Positions 1-6,126 of a stretch of 6,915 nt of DNA are shown here, piece by piece. The stretch is from an uncultured Verrucomicrobiota bacterium. Lineage in GTDB: Bacteria; Verrucomicrobiota; Verrucomicrobiae; Opitutales; Opitutaceae. The position numbers and the translations under genes were made by a program. How positions within the stretch are numbered: position 1 is the first letter of the stretch; each line of letters begins with the position of its first letter. The stretch covers positions 1 to 6,915 of the forward strand of contig CAMLNJ010000162.1 of assembly GCA_946481225.1 (NCBI GenBank). Direction: 5' to 3'. The notes below the pieces were generated by a model, which saw only the letters and a list, made by a program, of their open reading frames with translations, made no database searches and had not been told where the DNA came from.

Positions 1-1550
1 TCGCCGAAGATTCGCTTCCCGAGGCGACGCGCGATGATCTGCCCCCGCCGATCGTCGAAGCCTTCGCAGGGCTCAAGGCCGCGAAGCCGCCCGCCTGGCT
101 TCAGCCGACCAGCCTGCCTCCGATCAAGTTCGGCGGAAAACGTCTCGCGCCCGCCGAGGTCGAGCTCGTGCTCGCCGCGCTCAAGGAAGCGACGCTGGGC
201 GGAGACGAAGCGGCCGCGAAAACGCCACCGCTCCTTTCGCTGTTCAAGCGGCACGCGGACCCGCTTTCGCTCGACGCCTTCGCCTGGAAACTGTTCTCGC
301 AGTGGCTCGGCATGGGAGCGGCTTCGAAGGACAAATGGGCGCTCGGCGCCGTCGGCCATCTCGGCAACGACGCGAGCGTGCTGAAACTCACGCCGATGAT
401 TCGCGACTGGCCCGGCGAGAGCCAGCACCAGCGCGCGGTCTTTGGCTTGGAAGTGCTTCGCGTCATCGGCACCGACACCGCGCTGATGTCGCTTAACGGC
501 ATCGCGCAGAAACTGAAATTCCAAGGGCTGAAGGAAAAGGCGAAGGTCATGATGGAGGGCATCGCCCAAGCTCGCGGCTTCACCCGCGAACAGCTCGCCG
601 ACCGCATCGTGCCCGACTGCGGTCTCGATGCGGACGGCGGACGCGTTTTCGACTTTGGGCCGCGACAATTTCGTTTCGCTCTCGGGTCCGAAATGAAACC
701 GCTCGTGCGCGATGCGTCGGGCAAGGTGAAGCCCGACCTTCCTTCGCCGAACGGCTCCGACGACGCCGAGAAAGCCGCCACGGCGGTTGCGGAATGGAAG
801 CTGCTGAAGAAGACGCTCAAAGAGGCGCTCAAGATCCAGGCCGAACGCCTCGAGGACGCGATGATCACCGGCCGACGCTGGACGCCGGAGGAATTCGAGA
901 CGCTCATCGTCAAGCATCCGCTAATGGTGAACCTCGCCCGCCAGTTGGTGTTTGGCAGCTATGTGGAGAAAGGGGCGGTTGCGCGGACGTTTCGCATCAC
1001 GGAGGACCAGTCGCTCGCCGACGAGAACGACGAACCTTGCGAACTGCCGCGCGACGGCGGCATCGGCGTGGTGCATCCCGCCCACCTGAGCGAGGCCGTG
1101 AAGTCGGCGTGGGGTCAGCTGCTCGGCGACTACGAAATCATCCCGCCCTTTCAGCAACTCGGCCGCGAGATCTGCCGCGCGGAGCCGGAAGACATGGAGA
1201 AAACCGAGATCACCCGATTCAAGGGGCCGAAGATCCCGGGCATCACGGTGTATGGGATTCTCGAACGCAGCCACTGGTTGCGCGACTCGCCGGCCGACGG
1301 CGGCGGCTTCATGCAGCATTCGAAATACTTCCCCTCGGCCGACCTCACCGCGTTTGTCCAATATACCGGCATGGGCATCGGCTACTACGAGGAGGAGCAG
1401 GAGATCGAGTCGGTCTATTTCGTCCCCGGCCACATCAAACCCGAGTGGTGGGGCACGCATACGAACAAACTGAAAATCAAGGACGTCGACGCCGTGACCA
1501 TCAGCGAGGTCCTGCGGCTCGTCCGCGCCATCATGGCGAAGGCCGCCTAA
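1..1550 (+). CDS. DUF4132 domain protein (WGR/MolR-YehI family), C-terminal part
   Basis: The frame is open from base 3 to the TAA at 1548-1550, giving 515 visible residues; the start lies upstream of the window. YehI/MolR-type proteins usually exceed 1000 residues, so about half is probably missing, including any N-terminal WGR domain. Visible residues ~85-200 are helical and HEAT-like, with repeated small-hydrophobic helices around 'KDKWALGAVGHLGNDASV' and 'LMSLNGIAQKLK'. Residues ~205-240 contain 'GLDADGG' and 'DFGPR', followed by the DUF4132 core from ~260: 'RLEDAMITGRRWTPEEF', 'KHPLMVNLARQLVFGSY', 'DYEIIPPFQQLGR'. The tail ends in 'ISEVLRLVRAIM', a typical family ending. No signal peptide or membrane segment is visible, so it is probably cytoplasmic. 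The molecular function is unknown. It sits 36 nt upstream of the MoxR gene in the same orientation, as yehI sits before yehL in E. coli. The family call is firm; everything about mechanism is open. Confidence 0.87.
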   Translation, partial: AEDSLPEATRDDLPPPIVEAFAGLKAAKPPAWLQPTSLPPIKFGGKRLAPAEVELVLAALKEATLGGDEAAAKTPPLLSLFKRHADPLSLDAFAWKLFSQWLGMGAASKDKWALGAVGHLGNDASVLKLTPMIRDWPGESQHQRAVFGLEVLRVIGTDTALMSLNGIAQKLKFQGLKEKAKVMMEGIAQARGFTREQLADRIVPDCGLDADGGRVFDFGPRQFRFALGSEMKPLVRDASGKVKPDLPSPNGSDDAEKAATAVAEWKLLKKTLKEALKIQAERLEDAMITGRRWTPEEFETLIVKHPLMVNLARQLVFGSYVEKGAVARTFRITEDQSLADENDEPCELPRDGGIGVVHPAHLSEAVKSAWGQLLGDYEIIPPFQQLGREICRAEPEDMEKTEITRFKGPKIPGITVYGILERSHWLRDSPADGGGFMQHSKYFPSADLTAFVQYTGMGIGYYEEEQEIESVYFVPGHIKPEWWGTHTNKLKIKDVDAVTISEVLRLVRAIMAKAA

Positions 1551-1586
1551 ACCCGCGTCACGCTCCGCCTATATTTCCTGAACCCC

Positions 1587-2687
1587 ATGTCCGTGAAATC
1601 CACCGAACCCCGTATCCAGCGTCCCGCGGCGGAGATCTTGCACGCGGCCGAGTTGCAAGCGCTGGTAAAGGCCGACGCCGCAAAGCCCAAGCCTCCCGGC
1701 TGGCGCATGACGCCGCAAAGCGTGCTGCGCTTCATCCTCGGCGATCCCCAGACGGGCTTGGCGGCGAAGTTTGTCGGGCGCAGGTCGATGCTGGAGCGCT
1801 GCATCGTCGCGCTCGCGACAAACCGCGGCCTCATGATGATCGGCGAACCTGGCACGGCGAAAAGCTGGCTGAGCGAACTGCTGGCCGCCGCGATCTCGGG
1901 CGACAGCACGCTTACGATCCAGGGCAGCGCCGGCACCACCGAGGACGCGATCAAGTATTCCTGGAACTACGCGCTCCTGCTTGCCGAAGGGCCGGGAGAA
2001 AGGTCGCTGGTGCCCGCGCCGCTCCATCGCGGGATGACCGAGGGCAAGATCGTCCGCTTCGAGGAGGTCACGCGTTGTCCCGTGGAGATTCAGGACACCT
2101 TGTTGTCGGTTCTTAGCGACCGCGTCTTGATGGTTCCCGAGCTAAAGACGGAGGCGCGCACCCTGTATGCCGCGCAGGGGTTCAACGTCATCGCCACGGC
2201 CAACACCCGCGACCGTGGAGTGAACGAGATGAGCGCGGCGCTGAAGCGACGCTTCAACTTCGAGACCGTGCCGCCCATCCAGGACCCGAAGGAGGAGATG
2301 GCCCTCGTCCAGCGCGAGACGGCCCGCCTGCTCGCGAATGCTGGCGTGCAGGCCACGTTGTCGCCCGACGTCGCGGAACTCCTTGTCACGACCTTCCGCG
2401 AACTGAGGTCGGGTAAGACCGAGGACGGCAAGGCCTTGGAGCCGCTCACCACCGCCATGAGCACGGCGGAAGCCGTCAGCACCGGCTTCGCGGCCGGATT
2501 GCACGCGAGCTACTTCGGCGACGGCGGCGTGACTCCGGAGCATGTCGCGCTCCACGTGGCGGCCACCGCGCTGAAGGATGCGGCCGACGACCTGAAAAAG
2601 GTGCGGCATTACTTCAACCACGTGGTCAAAGACCGCCGCGGACGACACTGGGCGGAGTATTTCGAGGCGCGCAGGATGCTGGAATAG
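1587..2687 (+). CDS. yehL: MoxR-family AAA+ ATPase (YehL-like)
   Basis: This 366-residue protein is a MoxR-type AAA+ ATPase, expected to form a cytoplasmic ring that uses ATP to remodel proteins with a VWA partner. Residues 1-60 are an N-terminal extension with '[12 protein letters not shown]'. Walker A is GEPGTAKS at 86-93. Walker B lies around 155-160 and reads IVRFEE, with Glu-Glu where Asp-Glu is usual. Sensor 1 is NVIATAN (200-206), and the arginine finger is R221/R222 in 'LKRRFNFE'. A helical lid follows from ~233. Sequence around '[20 protein letters not shown]' is typical of the subfamily encoded beside DUF5682 and VWA genes. The ATG at 1587 is chosen as the first start after the upstream stop; no Shine-Dalgarno sequence precedes it. 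The length is close to that recalled for E. coli YehL. The AAA+ call is secure; the yehL name rests on synteny and motifs. Confidence 0.93.
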   Translation: MSVKSTEPRIQRPAAEILHAAELQALVKADAAKPKPPGWRMTPQSVLRFILGDPQTGLAAKFVGRRSMLERCIVALATNRGLMMIGEPGTAKSWLSELLAAAISGDSTLTIQGSAGTTEDAIKYSWNYALLLAEGPGERSLVPAPLHRGMTEGKIVRFEEVTRCPVEIQDTLLSVLSDRVLMVPELKTEARTLYAAQGFNVIATANTRDRGVNEMSAALKRRFNFETVPPIQDPKEEMALVQRETARLLANAGVQATLSPDVAELLVTTFRELRSGKTEDGKALEPLTTAMSTAEAVSTGFAAGLHASYFGDGGVTPEHVALHVAATALKDAADDLKKVRHYFNHVVKDRRGRHWAEYFEARRMLE

Positions 2688-2710
2688 TCGCGACGCTGCG
2701 GCCACACGCG

Positions 2711-4993
2711 ATGCTCCTCCCCGTCCGCCACCACAGCCCGGCGTGCGCGCGCTTCGTGCGCGACGCCATCTTGCGTGCGCGGCCCGCGGCGGTGTTGATC
2801 GAGGGGCCGGCGGATTTCAACGAACGCGTCGACGAGCTGTTCCTCGGGCATCAGCCCCCGATCTCCATCTACAGCCATGTCGCCTGGGCCGACGGGCGGA
2901 GGCAGGGCGCCTATTATCCGTTGTGCGAGTATTCGCCCGAGTGGCAGGCGTTGCAGGCCGCGCGGGAATGCGGAGCCCGAGTCCGTTTCATCGACCTGCC
3001 CTTCGCGATGCTGGCGCGGGAAGATCGACGCTCCAACCGTTACGCCGACGATCGCCTGCGCAGCGGCCACTATGTCGAGGCCTTGTGCAAGGCGCTCGAA
3101 GTCGAAAGTTCCGACGACGCCTGGGATCTCATGATGGAGCAGGACCCCGGTTTGCCCGCCGACGCGGTGATGGAGCGCGTCGGGTCTTATTGCCGGAGCT
3201 TGCGCGAAATGGATGCGGGCGTCGTGGCGGATTACGATCTGCGCCGCGAGGCCTTCATGGCGCGACACATTCGGGCGGCGCGGGCGGAGTTTGGGCGTGA
3301 TCGAGTGATGGTTGTCACCGGTGGTTACCACACGAGCGGATTGGCGGTCTTGTTGGCCGACCACGATAAAACCGGGCCGGAGGGTGCGGACGCAGGCGAC
3401 GCGGACACCCGGCTGGAATGGCCCGCGGAGATTGTTGAAAGGGGAATCGCGCTCACTCCTTACAGCTACGAGCGCCTTGACAGTCTTGTGGGTTACGATG
3501 CGGGCATGCCCAGTCCGGGGTTTTATCATCGGGCTTGGCGAGCGGGTGCGGAGGCGGTTCACACCCCGCTTCTGGCCGCGATGGCGGAGCGTTTGCGGGA
3601 GTTGAAGCAGCAGGTCAGCGCTGCGGATCTGATCGCGGTGGAAGCCTCAGCCCAAACGCTGGCCGCGCTCCGCGGGCACGCCCGGGTGTGGCGACGTGAT
3701 CTGACCGACGCGGTCATCGCGGCCTTGGTGAAGGACGACGTGCATCTGGCGCACCCGTTTGTCCTGGCCATGCAGTCGGTGCTGCGCGGAGGCGAACGAG
3801 GACGTCTGGCTAAGGGCTCTCCCTTGCCGCCCTTGGTGAAGGACATTTACGCCCGCCTTGCCGCGGCGAATCTGCTGCCGGACAGGGCTCCGAAGGAACG
3901 CGTTTTGGCGCTGACCAAGCCGGATGAGCTCGCGCTCAGCCGTTTGCTGCACCGACTGCGTGTCCTTGGCATCCCGGGCATCGAGAGGATGAGCGGGGTT
4001 GATTTTTCGAAGAGGGACGATTTGACCGCGCTCACCGAAACGTGGCGCCTTCGCTGGATGCCCGAACAGGACGCGCACATGATCGAGGCGTCGCGCTACG
4101 GTTCCGCGCTCGATGAAGCCGCGGCCGCCCGGTTGCGCGAATCGGCGGAGAACCTCGAGCGCAGCGCCGCGGCGGCCGCGTTGCTCCTTTTGGATTCCGT
4201 GCTGGCCGGCGTGATGAACGAGGCCGCCGCGTTGCGCCAGCGCGTGGCGGAGGTGATTCACCAAGATGGCGATCTTGCGAGTGTCGCCACCGCCATCGAC
4301 CACTTGCTCTACCTGTTCGCGTGGGACGACACGCTCGGCGCCAAAGGATCGACGGCAACGGGCGCACTGCTGAAGGAAGCCTTCGGACGCGCCGTCTGGC
4401 TGCTCGAGTCGGGCGGCGCCGGCGTCTCGGCCCGGCAGGAGGTCGAGGCCGTCCGTCTCATGCGCGACGCGTTCGAACGCGCGGAGCAGCCGCTGAAAAT
4501 CGATCGGAAGACCTTCGCCGACACGCTCGCCCGCGTTCAAGCCGACGACCAGCGCTCTCCCGCCCAGCGCGGCGCGTGCGCGGGCGCCTTGTGGTCGCTG
4601 CATAGGGCCGATCCGGCGCATATCCGGCGCGATCTGCTGCTCTTTGCGGCGCCGGAGCAGCTGGGCGACTTTCTTACGGGCCTTTTCGGACTCGCGCGGG
4701 AAGAGGCGCAACGCGATCCGGCGCTCCTGCGCGCGGTGCACGATGTGGTGACCGCTTGGAGCGACGACGCGTTTCTTGCCGCGCTGCCCTCGTTGCGTCT
4801 CGCCTTCATGTATTTCACCGCCCGGGAGAAAGTGTATCTAGCCCGCGGCTTGTTTGCCGAGGCGGCCGCGCCCGAGGAGGACCCCGTGCCTCTCGCCGTG
4901 AGCACCGCCGACGCCGCCCGCGCGATGGCGTTCGAGCGCGCGCTGTTCGACCTCGCGGCGCAATACGGCGTCGATCTGGGGGACTCCTCATGA
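2711..4993 (+). CDS. yehM: DUF5682 family protein (YehM-like)
   Basis: This 760-residue protein of unknown activity is almost the length recalled for E. coli YehM (~759). Family motifs are clear: PVRHHSPAC (4-12), LIEGPADF (29-36), PLCEYSPEW (70-78), GARVRFIDLPF (88-98), VVTGGYHTSGL (201-211), GYDAGMPSPGFY (261-272) and 'AFMYFTAREK' (698-707). The N-terminal ~280 residues alternate strands and helices with conserved His and Glu (H7, H8, E31, H207). That resembles the erythromycin-esterase/ChaN/TraB-like fold, but this is my inference. The C-terminal ~450 residues are mainly helical, with alanine-rich segments at ~460-510, and look like a scaffold. Residues ~220-237 form an Asp/Gly-rich loop. 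No signal peptide or membrane helix is seen. The ATG at 2711 lies 23 nt after the MoxR stop, with no in-frame alternative start and no clear Shine-Dalgarno sequence. Its stop overlaps the VWA start. Confidence 0.9.
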   Translation: MLLPVRHHSPACARFVRDAILRARPAAVLIEGPADFNERVDELFLGHQPPISIYSHVAWADGRRQGAYYPLCEYSPEWQALQAARECGARVRFIDLPFAMLAREDRRSNRYADDRLRSGHYVEALCKALEVESSDDAWDLMMEQDPGLPADAVMERVGSYCRSLREMDAGVVADYDLRREAFMARHIRAARAEFGRDRVMVVTGGYHTSGLAVLLADHDKTGPEGADAGDADTRLEWPAEIVERGIALTPYSYERLDSLVGYDAGMPSPGFYHRAWRAGAEAVHTPLLAAMAERLRELKQQVSAADLIAVEASAQTLAALRGHARVWRRDLTDAVIAALVKDDVHLAHPFVLAMQSVLRGGERGRLAKGSPLPPLVKDIYARLAAANLLPDRAPKERVLALTKPDELALSRLLHRLRVLGIPGIERMSGVDFSKRDDLTALTETWRLRWMPEQDAHMIEASRYGSALDEAAAARLRESAENLERSAAAAALLLLDSVLAGVMNEAAALRQRVAEVIHQDGDLASVATAIDHLLYLFAWDDTLGAKGSTATGALLKEAFGRAVWLLESGGAGVSARQEVEAVRLMRDAFERAEQPLKIDRKTFADTLARVQADDQRSPAQRGACAGALWSLHRADPAHIRRDLLLFAAPEQLGDFLTGLFGLAREEAQRDPALLRAVHDVVTAWSDDAFLAALPSLRLAFMYFTAREKVYLARGLFAEAAAPEEDPVPLAVSTADAARAMAFERALFDLAAQYGVDLGDSS
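4978..4983 (+). promoter_or_regulatory. Ribosome binding site for the VWA gene
   Basis: GGGGGA lies inside the end of the DUF5682 gene, 6 nt before the ATG at 4990. It is G-rich and only a partial Shine-Dalgarno match, but the spacing is right. It supports starting the VWA protein at 4990 rather than at in-frame codons further upstream. Confidence 0.45.
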
Positions 4994-6126
4994 CTTCGAA
5001 GGAACAGAAGATTCGCTGGCGTCTGATACTGGGAGACGAAGCCGACGAAGTGTGCGGCGGCCTCGAGGGCGCGGATGCGGATCGCGACGTCGCGCTCGAG
5101 TATCTCTACGGTCGCGAAGCCAAGGGACGCAATCGGCGCGGGCAGGGGAGGGGCGTCGCGGGCGGAAAGGGCTCTCTCGATCCATCCAATCTCACCGTGC
5201 CGGATTGGATCAACGCCGTCCATACGCTGTTTCCGAGGAACTCCATCGAACGCATCGAGAAGGATGCGCTCGAGCGCTACGCGGTGAATGAACTCGTCAC
5301 CAACGTCGACCTGCTCAGGCGCGCCGAGCCAAGCGTCACCTTGTTGAAAGCGGTGCTGCATACCAAGCACCTCATGAACCAGGAGGTGCTGGCCGTGGCC
5401 CGCGAACTCGTGCGCCGTGTGGTCGACCAGCTGATGGAAAAACTGGCGCGCCCGATGGAGTCCGTTCTCCTCGGCGCGATCGACCGGCGCCGACGCTCGA
5501 CGCTGCGTGTCGCCAAAAACTTCGACGCGGCCACGACCATTCGGCGCAACCTCCAGCACTACGATCCGGCTTCGGAAAAGCTGTTTATCCGCACGCCTTT
5601 TTTCTATTCGCGGATTCGCCGGCACAGCGAGAAATGGCAGGTCATCATCCTGGTGGACGAGTCCGGCAGCATGGCGGACAGCGTGATTCACAGCGCGGTG
5701 ACCGCAGCGATTTTTTTCGGCATAAAGACGCTCCGCACCCACCTGGTGCTTTTCGACACCAGCATCGTCGACGTGAGCGCCGATTGCGCCGATCCGGTCG
5801 AGACCATCATGAAGGTGCAGCTCGGCGGCGGCACCGACATCGGCCAGGCCGTGCGTTACGCCGAGGGGTTGATCGAGAATCCCCGCCGCGCCATCGTGGT
5901 GCTCGTAAGTGATTTTTTTGAAGGAGCCCCCGAGCATTTGCTTTTTGCGGCGTGCCGCCGGCTCGTCGAGCAAGGCACCTTGCTGCTTGGACTGGCCGCG
6001 CTCGATTCCGACGCGAAGCCGAACTACGACCGCGGCACCGCATCCCGGCTCGCGGCGCTGGGCGCGCATGTCGCGGCGATGACGCCTGGCGAATTGGCGG
6101 AGTGGGTCGCGGAGAAGGTTCGATGA
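4990..6126 (+). CDS. yehP: VWA-domain protein with intact MIDAS (YehP-like)
   Basis: This 378-residue protein has the length recalled for E. coli YehP. It is the expected adaptor for the MoxR ATPase, holding targets through a divalent metal ion. Residues 1-60 end in a basic Gly/Arg-rich stretch ('GRNRRGQGRGVAGGKGS'), followed by the family helical region (~67-165: 'PDWINAVHTLFPRNSIERI', 'AVARELVRRVVDQL'). The VWA domain begins near 215. The MIDAS is complete: D223, S225 and S227 in DESGSM, T282 in GGGTD, and D308 in VSDFFEG. The C-terminus (~360-378) is short and acidic/helical. No secretion signal is visible, so it is cytoplasmic. The start is the ATG in the ATGA overlap with the DUF5682 stop, implying translational coupling; the reading frame extends upstream to 4756 but that sequence overlaps DUF5682. 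The gene carries three in-phase T-TTT-TTY heptamers (5598, 5712, 5913). Confidence 0.94.
   Translation: MTSKEQKIRWRLILGDEADEVCGGLEGADADRDVALEYLYGREAKGRNRRGQGRGVAGGKGSLDPSNLTVPDWINAVHTLFPRNSIERIEKDALERYAVNELVTNVDLLRRAEPSVTLLKAVLHTKHLMNQEVLAVARELVRRVVDQLMEKLARPMESVLLGAIDRRRRSTLRVAKNFDAATTIRRNLQHYDPASEKLFIRTPFFYSRIRRHSEKWQVIILVDESGSMADSVIHSAVTAAIFFGIKTLRTHLVLFDTSIVDVSADCADPVETIMKVQLGGGTDIGQAVRYAEGLIENPRRAIVVLVSDFFEGAPEHLLFAACRRLVEQGTLLLGLAALDSDAKPNYDRGTASRLAALGAHVAAMTPGELAEWVAEKVR
5913..5919 (+). other. Run of seven T in the phase of a -1 slippery site
   Basis: In the VWA gene, codons 308-310 (GAT TTT TTT) place the seven Ts in X-XXY-YYZ phase (T TTT TTT). A -1 slip here would read TGA (5919-5921) as the next codon and end the protein right after F310, just past the MIDAS residue D308. 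GAAGGAG follows at 5920-5926. No strong stem-loop lies at the usual 5-9 nt spacing; the nearest small stem is GCGG/CCGC at 5947-5958. That slippage occurs is speculation. Confidence 0.22.
6111..6118 (+). promoter_or_regulatory. Ribosome binding site for the SWIM gene
   Basis: GGAGAAGG lies in the last codons of the VWA gene, with its 3' end 4 nt and its GGAG part 8 nt before the ATG at 6123. It is the best Shine-Dalgarno match in the window and fixes the SWIM protein start inside the VWA stop codon. Confidence 0.6.

Noticed and set aside
168..170. GTG as start of the DUF4132 protein
   Set aside because: The frame is open to the window edge and the 55 codons upstream read as family sequence ('SLPPIKFGGKRL'), so this is an internal Val codon.
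1570..1575. TATATT in the 36-nt gap before the MoxR gene, as a -10 promoter box
   Set aside because: It is the only AT-rich patch nearby, but no -35 box is seen 16-18 nt upstream and it would leave a leader of only about 5 nt. It could support leaderless transcription, but one hexamer is not enough.
1551..1586. Transcription terminator between the DUF4132 and MoxR genes
   Set aside because: The gap contains no inverted repeat and no T-rich tail; read-through is more likely.
794..2116. Plus-strand open frame of 440 codons overlapping the DUF4132 and MoxR genes
   Set aside because: The translation is Arg-rich with no domain motifs and it crosses the real DUF4132 stop and MoxR start; it is a GC-driven shadow.
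4756..4989. Longer VWA protein starting upstream of 4990
   Set aside because: This stretch overlaps the conserved C-terminus of DUF5682, its translation is Arg-rich with no family similarity, and the 378-residue form from 4990 fits the family length.
5911..5960. T run followed by small inverted repeats as a terminator or frameshift-stimulating hairpin
   Set aside because: No stable stem precedes the T run, so it is not an intrinsic terminator. Downstream stems are only about 4 bp (GCGG/CCGC) and too far from the slippery site for a convincing stimulator.
4537..6069. Long minus-strand open frame (510 codons) opposite the DUF5682 and VWA genes
   Set aside because: It lies opposite two genes with clear domain motifs, its translation is low-complexity Arg/Ala/His-rich without recognisable motifs, and such long antisense frames are expected at high GC. 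The same applies to minus-strand frames at 101-913, 2609-3562, 3647-4741 and 5807-6529.
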